Under the pieces are notes generated by a model. That model was not told where the DNA came from. It ran no database searches and saw nothing but the letters and a program-made list of their open reading frames with translations. 64,000 nt of DNA from NCBI RefSeq assembly GCF_014297365.1, contig NZ_JACOQD010000002.1, positions 434,001 through 498,000 on the forward strand, read 5' to 3'. Both the position numbers and the translations under genes were made by a program. The stretch is from Winogradskyella echinorum (GTDB lineage: Bacteria; Bacteroidota; Bacteroidia; Flavobacteriales; Flavobacteriaceae). This document shows, piece after piece, positions 25,197 through 36,477 of the stretch (positions are counted from its first letter, which is position 1; each line of letters begins with the position of its first letter).

Positions 25197-27248
25197 TTAT
25201 TCCGGATACTCTATTCTAAGATGATATATATTAGCTAGCTTTAGCTTTAGCACTTTCTTAATGGATTGAATTTCTTTAAAGGTGATATCCGCATTTAAAA
25301 ATTGACCACTTTCCATCTGTTTATTTATAATATTATCTACAAAATCATTAATCTTAGTACTTGTAGGCTCTTTTAAACTTTTAGATGCTGCTTCTACACT
25401 ATCGCACATCATTAAAATGGCCGTTTCTTTACTAAAGGGTTTTGGTCCTGGATATGTAAAATCATTACTATCTACATTTTCATTTTCAGACTTCTCCTTC
25501 ATATAAAAATAATACACTAAACTTGTACCATGGTGAGTTCTTATAAAATCAATAACTCGGTCTGGTAAATTATTTTTTTTGGCAATTTCGATTCCGTTTA
25601 TTGTATGGTCAATTATAATTTTTGCACTTTCAACACTTGATAATTCATTATGCGGATTTATACCTGTGCTCTGATTTTCGGTAAAGTATGTTGGGTTTTT
25701 CATCTTACCAATGTCGTGGTATAAGGCACCAACTCTAATTAGCATAGCGTTAGCACCAATCTCATTAGCACAAGCCTCAGCTAAGTTTGCAACATTTAAT
25801 GAATGATGAAATGTACCTGGTGCTCTATTAGATAATTCTTTTAGAAGCTTAGTATTAGTATCTGATAATTCTAATAAAGACACGTCTGAAACTAAGCCAA
25901 AAATCTTTTCGTACATATAAATTAAAGGCTGAACAAAAAGTGTTGCAAGACCGCAAAGAATAAAAAGCCCAAATACTTCCCATTTCATACTTGTAATTTG
26001 ACCTTCATGAATAACGAAAAAGGCAAAATATGCAATAATGTATATAAAGGTTATTTGCCCAACAGATATAAAAAGGTTGGCCCTCTTGTATAATTCCGAA
26101 ACCGTTAAAATGGTTACAATACCTGCTATAATTTGAAGAAACATATACTCATAACTATTTGGCACTATAAAACCTAATAATAATACCGTAAGTACATGAG
26201 CAAATAAACCTAATCTTGCATCGAAAAAAGCTTTTAAAATTAAAGGTAAAATACATAATGGCACTACATATATATATTGCGAATTATAATTAATCACCAA
26301 GGTGGTAATAAAAATCATCAACGCAATATTGAAAAATATAAAAGTGACTTTAGTATTATTTAAAAAGACGTCTAATCTATATTTTCTTAGAAATAATAAT
26401 AGCATCAGTAATGTTAATGCAACCAAAAGCGTATAAGCTACAAGTACCCAATTATAATTTGTGGTATTCCATACTTGCGACTCGTATTCGGATTTTAAAG
26501 AATCTAATATATCGTATTCAGCATCTTCAACAACTTGTCCTTTAGAAATAATTAGTTGATCCTTTTCTATACTTCCTCTAGTTAAGGCAATTTTAGATAA
26601 CTCTTCCTCTAAAACACGCTGTGTTAAGCTTTCATTTATGGATATATTAGGCTTTATTACATCAAAAAATATGGACATCATCCTATTACGTTTCTCTGTA
26701 GAAACACTATTGCCTAAATGCTTTTCTACAAGTTGACGCAATTCTCCTATCTCATATAATTCTCCATACGTTAATTCCTTTTTAACGGTATTTGATGTTG
26801 CTAATGTAATTGGTTTATTATCCGAATAACCATAGCTATTATCTAGAACACCACTGCTATATAGTTTATCTATAAATGATTTTCCTTTTTTAAATAAATC
26901 TGAATCTTGAATTCTAACAGAACTCGAATCTTTAAAAGTCTTAATAAAACTTTGAGTATATCCCTGTAGAACCTCTTTTTCAACTGCATTACTAGCTTTA
27001 AAATAGATTGAACTATTACGTTCTACTTCTGCCCTTTCTTTATCAACCTCGTCCTTAGTTTTCTTTATGGCAAAGTTAAATGGTGCGTATAGATTTTCGG
27101 ATTGCCAAGGTTTTCCTTTTTCAAATGAGTACCTAAACTTACCCGTTTTAGGAAATAGGTAAACAATAAAAAGCGTTGTAACTAAGAATAATAATATCTT
27201 ATAAACCAACGCATGATTTTTATACCATTTATTTAGAAGTGTATTCAT
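25197..27248 (-). CDS. PgpH-type 7TM-HD phosphohydrolase (c-di-AMP phosphodiesterase)
   Basis: 683 aa. Layout: one N-terminal membrane helix, an extracytoplasmic region of about 250 residues (ENLYAPFNFAIKKTKDEVDK; KDQLIISKGQVVEDAEYD), seven hydrophobic segments, and a cytoplasmic HD domain with APGTFHHSLNVANLAEACA, RVGALYHDIGKMKNPTYF and DFIRTHHGTSLVYYFY. This matches the 7TMR-HDED/HD family, whose studied members degrade cyclic di-AMP to pApA or AMP. It implies c-di-AMP signalling in this organism; the cyclase is not in this window. It is divergent from the thiolase gene. Confidence 0.9.
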   Translation of the reverse strand: MNTLLNKWYKNHALVYKILLFLVTTLFIVYLFPKTGKFRYSFEKGKPWQSENLYAPFNFAIKKTKDEVDKERAEVERNSSIYFKASNAVEKEVLQGYTQSFIKTFKDSSSVRIQDSDLFKKGKSFIDKLYSSGVLDNSYGYSDNKPITLATSNTVKKELTYGELYEIGELRQLVEKHLGNSVSTEKRNRMMSIFFDVIKPNISINESLTQRVLEEELSKIALTRGSIEKDQLIISKGQVVEDAEYDILDSLKSEYESQVWNTTNYNWVLVAYTLLVALTLLMLLLFLRKYRLDVFLNNTKVTFIFFNIALMIFITTLVINYNSQYIYVVPLCILPLILKAFFDARLGLFAHVLTVLLLGFIVPNSYEYMFLQIIAGIVTILTVSELYKRANLFISVGQITFIYIIAYFAFFVIHEGQITSMKWEVFGLFILCGLATLFVQPLIYMYEKIFGLVSDVSLLELSDTNTKLLKELSNRAPGTFHHSLNVANLAEACANEIGANAMLIRVGALYHDIGKMKNPTYFTENQSTGINPHNELSSVESAKIIIDHTINGIEIAKKNNLPDRVIDFIRTHHGTSLVYYFYMKEKSENENVDSNDFTYPGPKPFSKETAILMMCDSVEAASKSLKEPTSTKINDFVDNIINKQMESGQFLNADITFKEIQSIKKVLKLKLANIYHLRIEYPE

Positions 27249-27303
27249 ATGTAATCAAATGTAATAAATATTAGAATTTTAGACTGCTATAATCATCAAT
27301 ACA

Positions 27304-27335
27304 TTGAGAAATCTCTCAAAAAATGATTAATTTCG
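27304..27335 (+). promoter_or_regulatory. Candidate promoter of the thiolase gene
   Basis: TTG (27304-27306), 21 bp, TAATTTCG (27328-27335), one mismatch from the -7 consensus. It overlaps an in-frame ATG at 27323 and so favours the ATG at 27362 as the thiolase start. Confidence 0.5.
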
Positions 27336-27361
27336 CAGCAATTAATATAAACACAAACATA

Positions 27362-28540
27362 ATGAATAAGGACGTTGTAATAGTTTCTGCCGTTAGAACA
27401 CCAATAGGAAGTTTTTTAGGAAGTTTATCTACTGTACCTGCTCCACAACTTGGTGCTACAGCAATTAAAGCTGCATTAGATAAAATTAACCTTAAACCAG
27501 AAATGGTTGATGAAGTATTGATGGGAAATGTTGTACAAGCTGGCACAGGACAAGCACCTGCCAGACAAGCGGCTATTTATGCTGGTATTCCAGACACTGT
27601 TCCTTGTACTACTATTAATAAAGTTTGTGCATCTGGAATGAAAGCTATTACACAAGCGGCTCAGGCTATTAAACTTGGTGATGCAGATATTGTTGTTGCC
27701 GGTGGCATGGAGAATATGAGTGCAATTCCACATTATTATCATGCACGTAGTGCTACAAAATTTGGACCAGCTACACTTGAAGATGGTATGCAAAAAGATG
27801 GATTGGTAGATGCCTACGATAAAAATGCAATGGGAGTTTGTGCGGATGCTTGTGCAACTGAATACAAATTCTCTAGAGAAGATCAAGATGCATTTGCTAT
27901 ACAATCTTATGAACGTTCCAAAGCAGCTTGGGAAGCTGGAAAATTTAAAGATGAAGTTATTCCTGTAGAAGTTCCACAACGTCGTGGTGATGCAATTGTT
28001 GTAGATAGAGATGAAGAATATACAAACGTAAAAATGGAAAAAATTCCGTCTTTACGTCCTGCTTTTACAAAAGATGGAACAGTAACTGCTGCTAATGCAT
28101 CAACCATAAATGATGGAGCCGCTGCAGTGGTATTAATGAGTAGAGAAAAAGCAAATGAACTTGGCTTAACGCCTCTTGCAACTATAAAAAGTTATGCTGA
28201 TGCTGCGCAAGAACCAAAATGGTTTACAACGGCACCAGCAAAAGCCTTACCAAAAGCATTAGCAAAAGCTAATATTGAATTAAGTGACGTTGATTATTTT
28301 GAATTTAACGAAGCTTTTTCTGTTGTTGGTTTGGCTAACATGAAAATTTTAGGATTAAACGATAGTAATGTTAATGTTAATGGTGGTGCAGTTTCGTTAG
28401 GACATCCACTTGGCTGTTCTGGTGCTAGAATTTTAGTAACATTAATTAATGTATTACATCAAAACAATGCTAAGATTGGAGCTGCAGCCATTTGTAATGG
28501 AGGTGGTGGAGCTTCAGCGATGGTATTAGAACGCGCTTAA
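27362..28540 (+). CDS. Acetyl-CoA C-acyltransferase (thiolase)
   Basis: 392 aa from the ATG at 27362 (MNKDVVIVSAVRTPIGSF), the standard thiolase length and start; an upstream ATG at 27323 adds 13 unlikely residues and overlaps the promoter. Active-site residues are present: Cys89 in INKVCASGMKA, His in the VSLGHPLGCSGARILV block, NEAFSVV and the closing CNGGGGASAMVLERA. It condenses or cleaves acetoacetyl/3-ketoacyl-CoA in fatty-acid and ketone metabolism. The NlpC/P60 gene follows 9 bp later and is probably co-transcribed. Confidence 0.95.
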   Translation: MNKDVVIVSAVRTPIGSFLGSLSTVPAPQLGATAIKAALDKINLKPEMVDEVLMGNVVQAGTGQAPARQAAIYAGIPDTVPCTTINKVCASGMKAITQAAQAIKLGDADIVVAGGMENMSAIPHYYHARSATKFGPATLEDGMQKDGLVDAYDKNAMGVCADACATEYKFSREDQDAFAIQSYERSKAAWEAGKFKDEVIPVEVPQRRGDAIVVDRDEEYTNVKMEKIPSLRPAFTKDGTVTAANASTINDGAAAVVLMSREKANELGLTPLATIKSYADAAQEPKWFTTAPAKALPKALAKANIELSDVDYFEFNEAFSVVGLANMKILGLNDSNVNVNGGAVSLGHPLGCSGARILVTLINVLHQNNAKIGAAAICNGGGGASAMVLERA

Positions 28541-28549
28541 GTTTTATAT

Positions 28550-29299
28550 ATGCAATACGGTCTTTGCAATCTTGGAATTGTACCAATACGATTAGAACCT
28601 AGCGATACCAGTGAAATGGTAACGCAAGCATTGTATGGTGATCTATTTAAAGTATTAGAACAACGAAAAAAATGGAGTCGCATTCGTTTTGCGTTCGACA
28701 AGTATGAAGGCTGGATAGATAATAAACAATATATAGAAATTGAGGAAGCTAATTATAAAAGTTTATCTGAAGCTGAAATGAAGCTTTCCTACGATTTAAT
28801 TGAATTTGTATCTGATGCTTCTAATAATTTGTACCCTATACCTACAGGATCCGATTTAAATGGATTAGCATTACTTAATCATAAATTTGATGGTACTATT
28901 ATTACCACTAAAAATAGTAAATCTGAAATAGTAAAAACATCTTTTCAATTTTTAAATGCTCCATATTTATGGGGTGGAAAGACACCTTTTGGTATTGATT
29001 GTTCTGGTTTTACTCAAATGGTTTACAAATTAAACGGTTATAAATTATATAGAGATGCTTCTGAACAAGCAACACAAGGTGATGCACTAAGTTTTATTGA
29101 AGAAAGTGAACCAGGTGATTTAGCTTTTTTTGATAATGCTGAAGGAAATATTACTCATGTTGGCATTATTATGGAAGACAACTACATAATACATGCACAT
29201 GGTAAAGTTAGAATAGATAGATTAGATCACAGTGGAATTTATAATGTTGACAAAAAGCTACACACACATAAGCTAAGAGTTATCAAAAAAATAATATAA
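28550..29299 (+). CDS. NlpC/P60 (C40) peptidoglycan hydrolase with N-terminal SH3-like region
   Basis: 249 aa. The first 80 or so residues look like a bacterial SH3 segment (VPIRLEPSDTSEMVTQALYG, WSRIRFAFDKYEGWID). From about 125 is an NlpC/P60 domain: FLNAPYLWGGKTPFGIDCSG with catalytic Cys151, then THVGIIMEDNYIIHAHGKVR with the catalytic His. Such enzymes cut gamma-D-glutamyl-diaminopimelate bonds. No signal peptide is visible, so it may act on recycled muropeptides in the cytoplasm, as for YkfC-like enzymes. Ends just before a strong bidirectional terminator. Confidence 0.9.
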   Translation: MQYGLCNLGIVPIRLEPSDTSEMVTQALYGDLFKVLEQRKKWSRIRFAFDKYEGWIDNKQYIEIEEANYKSLSEAEMKLSYDLIEFVSDASNNLYPIPTGSDLNGLALLNHKFDGTIITTKNSKSEIVKTSFQFLNAPYLWGGKTPFGIDCSGFTQMVYKLNGYKLYRDASEQATQGDALSFIEESEPGDLAFFDNAEGNITHVGIIMEDNYIIHAHGKVRIDRLDHSGIYNVDKKLHTHKLRVIKKII

Positions 29300-29300
29300 A

Positions 29301-29336
29301 AAAAGCGACTAAATATTTAGTCGCTTTTATTTTTCT
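29301..29336. terminator. Strong bidirectional terminator
   Basis: Near-perfect palindrome AAAAGCGACTAAA TATTTAGTCGCTTTT followed by ATTTTT, between the convergent NlpC/P60 and TPR genes. Confidence 0.9.
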
Positions 29337-29350
29337 ATGTAATAATTATT

Positions 29351-30640
29351 TTAATTACCACCAGCCGAAGCTTCCATTTGTTCTACTCTAGCTCTCATTG
29401 CTTTAAACTTTTCTGTTTCTGCAAGTGCGCTATAGATATTCATTAAAGTTCTAGCTGCATCAATATTTGTATTTCTTAATTCTAAAGCTTTTTCCAGATA
29501 AGGAATAGCATCTTGATATAACTGAGAACGTTTTTCTTTTAGCTCATCATACTTTTTATTATCAGCTGCACTGGTTCCTAAACCATTCATTTCTTCTACA
29601 ATAGCAGCTTCACCTTCTAAAATTGCAACTGCAATATTATTATAAGCATCTACATAGTTAGGGTTAATTTCAATTGCTTTTTTATAGTACTTTTTAGATT
29701 CTTCAAGATTACCACCTTCTGCTGCTAAAACACCTAGATTATATAATAACTCAGCATTATTAGGGTCTTTTTGTGTTGCCTGCTCCATTAAATCCTTAAA
29801 CTTATCTCTATTACCCATTTTTAAATGAACATTAGCTTCTGATAATAAAAGTCCTAAATCGTCTGGATTTTCAGCTCTAGCATCTGCCATTGCACCTAAA
29901 GCTTTTTCATTCTTTCCTTGAGATACATAGATTAGAGCTATATTCTTAACGATTTCTGCTGTCTTTGGGTCACTTTTTACATCTCTTGGATTATTGTGAG
30001 ATTTAGCAATCCTAACAGATAAATCTCTTGCTTCCTTACCTGGGAATGATTCTTCTACACCAGATTCCTTATTAGTAGCATAGTAGTTCATTTGAACACC
30101 AGTGTAACCCATATTTTTCAGTTGCACATAATAATCTAGTGCAGAATCATAGTCTTGGTCAGTAACTGCTGCTGAAGCGGCATAATATAAATATAACGTA
30201 TCCGTTGGAGACATTTTATACACTTTCTCAAATCGTTTTGCTGCTACTTTATAGTCCTTATTATTAAAAGCATCATTAGCTTTTGTTAAAAAAGAATTAA
30301 GCATACCAGTTTTCATCTCATTTGCTTCATCAGTATATTTTAATTTACCCATTGAAGATTCTAAATCTTTCAACTTATCTAAGCTAGCAATTGCAGAATC
30401 TATATCGCTATCAGATCCTTGACCTTCTGCATATAAGGCCTTTGCCTTAAGGAAATAGAATTTAGACTTTAATTTATCATCCATACTTCCTTCTAGAGCT
30501 TCTGCTGCAGCAACTGCAGATTTTGCGTCACCATAATTTGAACCCTTTATTGCTTTTTCAATTGCCTTTATCTCATTCTTTTGTGCAAAGGACATAGTTG
30601 TAAAAGCCAAGAGTAGCACTAATGTCATTAATTTTTTCAT
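29351..30640 (-). CDS. Secreted TPR-repeat protein
   Basis: 429 aa. Signal peptide (MKKLMTLVLLLAFTTMSFAQ) and several tetratricopeptide repeats, the clearest being PNNAELLYNLGVLAAEGGNLEESKKYYKKAI and the preceding and following helices (broken here only for description). TPR arrays mediate protein-protein contacts; this one should be periplasmic. It starts 28 bp after gyrA on the same strand and may be co-transcribed with it. No enzymatic domain seen. The specific role is unknown. Confidence 0.85.
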   Translation of the reverse strand: MKKLMTLVLLLAFTTMSFAQKNEIKAIEKAIKGSNYGDAKSAVAAAEALEGSMDDKLKSKFYFLKAKALYAEGQGSDSDIDSAIASLDKLKDLESSMGKLKYTDEANEMKTGMLNSFLTKANDAFNNKDYKVAAKRFEKVYKMSPTDTLYLYYAASAAVTDQDYDSALDYYVQLKNMGYTGVQMNYYATNKESGVEESFPGKEARDLSVRIAKSHNNPRDVKSDPKTAEIVKNIALIYVSQGKNEKALGAMADARAENPDDLGLLLSEANVHLKMGNRDKFKDLMEQATQKDPNNAELLYNLGVLAAEGGNLEESKKYYKKAIEINPNYVDAYNNIAVAILEGEAAIVEEMNGLGTSAADNKKYDELKEKRSQLYQDAIPYLEKALELRNTNIDAARTLMNIYSALAETEKFKAMRARVEQMEASAGGN

Positions 30641-30668
30641 CTTGTAATAAATAATTTATTGTTAATTT

Positions 30669-33206
30669 TTAGTTTTCAGTTTCATTATTATCAATAGCCG
30701 TGCCATCTTCCTTAGTCGCCTCATTTTCAGAAGATTCAGAATCCATCTCTTCAGTGGTTTCATCATCATCTTTCATTACTTTAGCAACAGCTGCAATGGA
30801 ATCGTTACCTTTTAAATTAATGAGTTTAACACCTTGCGTTGCTCTACCCATAACACGTAAATCGGCTACTTCCATACGAATTGCAATACCAGATTTATTG
30901 ATAATCATAAGATCATCATCATCAGTTACATTCTTAATAGACACTAAGTTACCTGTTTTTTCTGTAATAGAAATAGTTTTTACACCTTTTCCTCCTCTAT
31001 TAGTAATTCTGTAATCCTCTAAGCTTGAACGCTTTCCGTAACCGTTTTCAGATACAACGAGTATATTACTTTCCATATCATCAACAGCTATCATACCAAT
31101 AACTTCATCAGTATTTTCGTCTTGTAACCTAATTCCTCTAACACCAGAAGCATTTCGCCCCATTGGTCTAGTCTTAGCTTCTTCAAAACGAATTGCTTTA
31201 CCAGATTTTAATGCAAGCATTACCTGACTTTCTCCAGTGGTTAGCTTTGCTTCTAATAAAGTATCATCTTCCTTAATCGTAATGGCATTAATACCATTAG
31301 TTCTTGGTCGAGAGTATTGTTCAAGAGATGTTTTCTTTACTTGACCTTTCTTGGTAGCCATAATTACATAATGACTATTGATATACTCTTCGTCCTTTAA
31401 ATCTTGAGTACAGATGAAAGCCATAACTTTATCATCTTGTTCAATATTTATAAGGTTTTGGATTGCTCTACCCTTAGAAGTTTTAGATCCTTCAGGGATT
31501 TCGTAAACTCGCATCCAGAAGCATTTTCCTTTCTGTGTAAAGAACAACATATATTGGTGGTTCGTACCTACAAATAAATGCTCTAAGAAATCTTCATTAC
31601 GTGTTGTTGATGCTTTTTGACCAACTCCACCTCTATTCTGTGTTTTATATTCGGTTAATGAAGTACGTTTGATATAACCTGCATGAGAAATAGTAATGAC
31701 TACTTTTTCATCAGGAATCATATCTTCTATACTTAAATCACCACCAGCATATTCAATAACAGAACGACGCTCATCACCATATTTTTCTCTAACAACTTCT
31801 AATTCTTCCTTAATAATATCCATACGACGTTCTTTCTTGTCAAGAATATCTTTTAAGTCTTCAATAGTCTTCATTAACTCATCATACTCAGCACGTAACT
31901 TGTCTTGCTCTAGTCCTGTTAACTGACGTAGACGCATTTCTACAATTGCTTTGGCTTGTAATTCTGAAAGTTTAAAACGTTCAATTAATTTAGCTCTGGC
32001 TTCATCTGCATTTGCGGATGCTCTAATTAAAGCTATAACTTCATCAATATTATCTGATGCTATAATAAGCCCTTCTAATATATGTGCACGCTCTTCAGCT
32101 TTACGTAATTCATAAGTTGTACGTCTTACAACAACCTCATGTCTATGCTCAACAAAATAATGGATTAACTCTTTTAAGTTTAATAATTGAGGGCGACCAT
32201 TTACAAGTGCTATATTATTTACACTAAAAGATGATTGTAAGGCTGTGTATTTAAATAATTTGTTAAGTACTATATTAGGAATAGCATCGCGCTTTAATAC
32301 GTAAACAATACGCATTCCGTTTCTATCAGACTCATCTCTAATGGTAGAAATACCTTCAAGTTTTTTATCGTTAACCAAATCAGCAGTCTTCTTAATCATG
32401 TCTGCTTTATTAACTTGGTAAGGAATTTCATTTACAATTATACACTCACGTCCATTAACTTCTTCAATATTAGCCTTACCACGCATTACAATACGTCCAC
32501 GACCTGTATGAAAAGCTTCTTTTACTCCATCATATCCATAAATGGTACCACCTGTAGGAAAATCTGGAGCTTTAATGTGCTGTATTAACTCGTCTATTTC
32601 AATATCGTTATTTTCAATATATGCAATAGTACCATTAACAACTTCTGTTAAGTTATGTGGTGGCATGTTAGTAGCCATACCAACGGCAATACCAGATGCA
32701 CCATTAACTAAAAGACCAGGAATACGTGTTGGTAATACAGTTGGCTCTTCTAGTGTATCATCAAAATTTAACTTATGGTCAACTGTCTCTTTGTCAATAT
32801 CTGCTAACATATCTTCAGATATCTTACGCATACGTGCTTCTGTATAACGCATTGCTGCTGGACTATCACCATCTACAGACCCAAAGTTACCTTGCCCATC
32901 TACTAACATATAACGTAAACTCCACTCTTGAGCCATACGTACCATAGTATCATAAACCGAAGTATCACCATGTGGATGATACTTACCTAAAACTTCACCG
33001 ACAATTCTTGCTGACTTTTTATGTGCACTATTTGCTCTAACACCCAGCTCATGCATACCATAAAGTACACGTCTATGAACTGGCTTTAAACCATCTCTTA
33101 CATCTGGTAAAGCACGTGACACAATGACTGACATTGAATAATCAATGTAAGCCGATTTCATTTCATCTTCAATATTAATTGGAATGAGTTTTTCTCCTTC
33201 TGCCAT
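30669..33206 (-). CDS. gyrA: DNA gyrase subunit A
   Basis: 845 aa. N-terminal breakage-reunion domain: [39 protein letters not shown] and [10 protein letters not shown] with catalytic Tyr121; C-terminal beta-pinwheel repeats with GyrA boxes ([21 protein letters not shown]). The protein introduces negative supercoils with GyrB. At the quinolone-determining positions it has Thr82 (aligned with E. coli Ser83) and Asp86 (aligned with Asp87), a common unmutated form in this phylum. An acidic tail ([16 protein letters not shown]) ends the protein. Divergent from clpC across 262 bp of AT-rich DNA. Confidence 0.97.
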   Translation of the reverse strand: MAEGEKLIPINIEDEMKSAYIDYSMSVIVSRALPDVRDGLKPVHRRVLYGMHELGVRANSAHKKSARIVGEVLGKYHPHGDTSVYDTMVRMAQEWSLRYMLVDGQGNFGSVDGDSPAAMRYTEARMRKISEDMLADIDKETVDHKLNFDDTLEEPTVLPTRIPGLLVNGASGIAVGMATNMPPHNLTEVVNGTIAYIENNDIEIDELIQHIKAPDFPTGGTIYGYDGVKEAFHTGRGRIVMRGKANIEEVNGRECIIVNEIPYQVNKADMIKKTADLVNDKKLEGISTIRDESDRNGMRIVYVLKRDAIPNIVLNKLFKYTALQSSFSVNNIALVNGRPQLLNLKELIHYFVEHRHEVVVRRTTYELRKAEERAHILEGLIIASDNIDEVIALIRASANADEARAKLIERFKLSELQAKAIVEMRLRQLTGLEQDKLRAEYDELMKTIEDLKDILDKKERRMDIIKEELEVVREKYGDERRSVIEYAGGDLSIEDMIPDEKVVITISHAGYIKRTSLTEYKTQNRGGVGQKASTTRNEDFLEHLFVGTNHQYMLFFTQKGKCFWMRVYEIPEGSKTSKGRAIQNLINIEQDDKVMAFICTQDLKDEEYINSHYVIMATKKGQVKKTSLEQYSRPRTNGINAITIKEDDTLLEAKLTTGESQVMLALKSGKAIRFEEAKTRPMGRNASGVRGIRLQDENTDEVIGMIAVDDMESNILVVSENGYGKRSSLEDYRITNRGGKGVKTISITEKTGNLVSIKNVTDDDDLMIINKSGIAIRMEVADLRVMGRATQGVKLINLKGNDSIAAVAKVMKDDDETTEEMDSESSENEATKEDGTAIDNNETEN

Positions 33207-33468
33207 ATAATAAATTAATTAGATTTTTCGTAGGTTTTCAAAACGTGCTAATATAACCAATTTAGCAGTGTTTAATAAGAAATAGAGGCTTGTTTTTGGG
33301 AGTTTTTATTAACAATTTTTGATATCTTTTTAGTTAATAAGTATCTAAAAATTTGCTTTGATATAAATTGCTTTTTTAGTCTCTTCGTTTCAACGTTTTA
33401 TTTAAGGTATGATTTTTGACCTATAGGTAATATGTTTTTATTATTTTTAATGCAGAAAGGAATTTACT

Positions 33469-36021
33469 ATGGACGATAATTTTTCCCCAAGAGTTAAAGA
33501 TGTTATAGCTTTTAGCAAAGAAGAAGCTTTGCGATTAGGCCATGACTTTATTGGCACCGAACATTTAATGTTAGGGCTTTTAAGAGATGGTAATGGCAAA
33601 GCTATTGATATATTAAGCGCTTTAGACGTGGACTTAAATCACCTTAGACGTAAGGTTGAGATTTTAAGTCCTGCAAATCCTAATATAACCACAACATCTA
33701 ACGAGAAAAAAAACTTGCACCTTACAAGGCAAGCAGAACGTGCTTTAAAAACTACGTTTTTAGAAGCAAAACTATTTCAAAGTACTTCTATAAATACAGC
33801 ACATTTGTTGTTATGTATTTTAAGAAATGAAAATGACCCAACCACCAAGCTTTTAAATAAGCTAAAAGTTGATTATGATAACGTAAAAGAAGAATTCAAA
33901 TCTATGATTACTAGCGAAGATGATTATTTAGAAACCCCAAAAGCCGAATCGTTTTCTGATGATGATTTAAATGACGAAGATGACGATGCAAAGCAAAACC
34001 CTTTTGGTGGACAGTCTAGCAAAACGAATAAAAAATCTAAAACTCCTGTTTTAGATAATTTTGGTAGAGACTTAACTGTGCTTGCCGAAGAAGGCAAACT
34101 AGACCCAGTTGTAGGACGAGAAAAAGAAATACAACGAGTATCTCAAATATTAAGCAGAAGAAAGAAAAACAATCCTTTATTAATAGGTGAACCTGGTGTG
34201 GGTAAATCTGCCATTGCAGAAGGACTTGCTTTGAGAATTGTTAAACGGAAAGTATCTCGTACCTTATTTAACAAACGTGTTGTTACTTTAGATTTAGCAA
34301 GTTTAGTTGCTGGAACAAAGTATAGAGGACAGTTTGAAGAGCGCATGAAAGCTGTTATGAATGAACTTGAAAAGAATGATGACATTATTCTTTTTATTGA
34401 TGAGATTCATACTATTGTTGGTGCTGGCGGAGCTACTGGAAGTTTAGACGCATCAAATATGTTTAAACCAGCATTAGCAAGAGGCGAAATACAATGTATA
34501 GGTGCTACAACTTTAGATGAATACAGACAATACATTGAAAAAGATGGAGCTTTAGAGCGTCGTTTTCAAAAAGTAATTGTTGAACCTACATCTGTTGAAG
34601 AAACAATTGAAATCCTTAATAATATTAAGGGGAAATACGAAGAACATCATAATGTTGATTATACTGATGAAGCTATAGAGGCTTGTGTAAAATTAACCAA
34701 TCGTTACATGACTGAGCGATTTTTACCAGACAAAGCAATTGACGCTTTAGATGAAGCAGGCTCTCGTGTTCATATTACTAATATTGATGTACCAGAACAA
34801 ATCCTTGAGCTAGAGAAAAAACTAGAAGAAGTTAAGGAAACTAAGAATAGTGTTGTTAAAAAACAGAAATATGAAGAAGCAGCAAAGCTTAGAGATGATG
34901 AAAAACGTCTAGAAAAGGACCTTGCTGCTGCACAAGAAAAATGGGAAGAAGAAACAAAACAGCATAGAGAAATTGTTAGTGAAGATAATGTAGCTGATGT
35001 TGTTTCTATGATGACAGGTATTCCTGTAAATAAAATAGCACAAACAGAAATTAATAAACTATCTCAATTACCAGACCTAATCAAAGGAAAGGTTATTGGT
35101 CAAGATAATGCTGTTGCAAAGGTTGTAAAAGCTATTCAGAGAAACCGAGCTGGACTTAAAGACCCTAATAAACCAATTGGGTCATTTATATTTTTAGGGC
35201 AAACAGGTGTTGGTAAAACTCAGTTAGCTAAAGTATTAGCAAGAGAGCTATTTGATAGTGATGATGCTTTAGTCCGCATTGACATGAGTGAATACATGGA
35301 AAAATTTGCTATCTCTCGTCTAATAGGTGCACCTCCAGGATATGTTGGTTACGAAGAAGGTGGTCAGCTTACAGAAAAGATAAGACGTAAACCTTATGCT
35401 GTAGTGCTTTTAGATGAAATTGAAAAAGCGCATCCAGATGTATTTAATATGCTTTTACAGGTGCTTGATGATGGTTACTTAACAGACAGCCTAGGACGCA
35501 AAATTGATTTTAGAAATACAATAATAATTATGACATCTAACATAGGTGCTCGTAAGCTAAAAGATTTTGGAACTGGTGTTGGTTTTGGGACATCTGCAAA
35601 AGAAGCTCAGGCTTCAGACCATGCAAAAGCTGTAATTGAAAATGCATTAAAGAAAGCATTTGCACCAGAGTTTTTAAATCGAATTGATGATGTAATTGTC
35701 TTTAATGCTTTAGAGAAAGAAGATATTAACAAAATCATTGATATTGAATTAGTTAAGCTTATTGATAGAATTAAAAATTTAGGTTACGAACTTAAACTTA
35801 CTAATAAGGCTAAGGACTATATTGCAGAAAAAGGTTTTGATAAGCAATATGGTGCAAGACCGCTTAACAGAGCAATTCAGAAATATGTAGAAGATGCTTT
35901 AGCTGAAGAAATTATTAATTCAAAAATTCATGAAGGTGATACCATTACAATGGATTTAGATGAAAAGAATGATGTCTTAAAAATTAAGATTAAATCTTCA
36001 GGTAAAACGACGGAGTCTTAA
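33469..36021 (+). CDS. clpC: ATP-dependent Clp protease ATPase subunit ClpC
   Basis: 850 aa. Clp N-terminal repeat domain ([20 protein letters not shown]), first AAA+ module ([15 protein letters not shown]alker [10 protein letters not shown] Walker B), UVR motif in the middle helix ([20 protein letters not shown]), second AAA+ module ([30 protein letters not shown]) and a C-terminal D2-small domain. The UVR motif between modules marks ClpC rather than ClpB. It unfolds proteins for ClpP. Between gyrA and this gene (33207-33468) I see no RNA gene or strong consensus promoter, only AT-rich divergent promoter DNA. A strong terminator follows. Confidence 0.96.
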   Translation: MDDNFSPRVKDVIAFSKEEALRLGHDFIGTEHLMLGLLRDGNGKAIDILSALDVDLNHLRRKVEILSPANPNITTTSNEKKNLHLTRQAERALKTTFLEAKLFQSTSINTAHLLLCILRNENDPTTKLLNKLKVDYDNVKEEFKSMITSEDDYLETPKAESFSDDDLNDEDDDAKQNPFGGQSSKTNKKSKTPVLDNFGRDLTVLAEEGKLDPVVGREKEIQRVSQILSRRKKNNPLLIGEPGVGKSAIAEGLALRIVKRKVSRTLFNKRVVTLDLASLVAGTKYRGQFEERMKAVMNELEKNDDIILFIDEIHTIVGAGGATGSLDASNMFKPALARGEIQCIGATTLDEYRQYIEKDGALERRFQKVIVEPTSVEETIEILNNIKGKYEEHHNVDYTDEAIEACVKLTNRYMTERFLPDKAIDALDEAGSRVHITNIDVPEQILELEKKLEEVKETKNSVVKKQKYEEAAKLRDDEKRLEKDLAAAQEKWEEETKQHREIVSEDNVADVVSMMTGIPVNKIAQTEINKLSQLPDLIKGKVIGQDNAVAKVVKAIQRNRAGLKDPNKPIGSFIFLGQTGVGKTQLAKVLARELFDSDDALVRIDMSEYMEKFAISRLIGAPPGYVGYEEGGQLTEKIRRKPYAVVLLDEIEKAHPDVFNMLLQVLDDGYLTDSLGRKIDFRNTIIIMTSNIGARKLKDFGTGVGFGTSAKEAQASDHAKAVIENALKKAFAPEFLNRIDDVIVFNALEKEDINKIIDIELVKLIDRIKNLGYELKLTNKAKDYIAEKGFDKQYGARPLNRAIQKYVEDALAEEIINSKIHEGDTITMDLDEKNDVLKIKIKSSGKTTES

Positions 36022-36043
36022 GCAATTCGTCTATAATAATTAT

Positions 36044-36072
36044 AACTCCTTCATAATGAAGGAGTTTTTTTA
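36044..36072 (+). terminator. Rho-independent terminator after clpC
   Basis: Stem AACTCCTTCA / TGAAGGAGTT with a 3-nt loop and seven T's. Confidence 0.93.
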
Positions 36073-36099
36073 TATCTTATATTCAAAAATCAACTAATC

Positions 36100-36465
36100 A
36101 TGAAAGAAATCCTAACTTTCGATTTTTGTGATATGACTATTTATGATAATTATATTTTAGTTATTATAAAGGAAGGCGTAAATGTTATACCTAAACATAA
36201 CGACGTATTGGTTGAAGTTACTAACACCTATTTTGTAGACAAACCTTTTGTATACATTACACATAGAATTAACTCATATTCTGTAGACCCTAAAGTTTAT
36301 TTTAAAACTTCGAAAATTAAAAATCTAAAAGGATTTGCAGTTGTTTCTAATAATTTTCAAGCAAAAAAAAATGCGCAAATAGAACAGCGTTTTTTTAATA
36401 AACCTTTTAAAATTTTCACAAAATTAAGCGATGCCTTTACTTGGGCAGATAACCTGGTTAAATAA
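36100..36465 (+). CDS. Small cytoplasmic STAS-like protein, paralogue 1
   Basis: 121 aa, no signal peptide or membrane segment. It shares an N-terminal pattern (hydrophobic strand, YDNYILVIIKEGVNV), a central Arg/His-Asn-Ser-Tyr-Ser motif (HRINSYSVDP) and a C-terminal amphipathic region (DAFTWADNLV) with the protein at 63280, and its N-terminus with the partial protein at 63838. The length and alternating strand/helix pattern resemble SpoIIAA/STAS-like folds, but this is by eye only. Function unknown. It is isolated after the clpC terminator and converges with hutH, with 12 bp between the stops. Confidence 0.75.
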   Translation: MKEILTFDFCDMTIYDNYILVIIKEGVNVIPKHNDVLVEVTNTYFVDKPFVYITHRINSYSVDPKVYFKTSKIKNLKGFAVVSNNFQAKKNAQIEQRFFNKPFKIFTKLSDAFTWADNLVK

Positions 36466-36477
36466 AACTACAGTGAC

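Noticed and set aside
27476..27979. Minus-strand open frame of 167 codons inside the thiolase gene
   Set aside because: It is an antisense shadow of a clearly coding thiolase frame, with Cys/Ser/Phe-rich composition and no recognisable domain.
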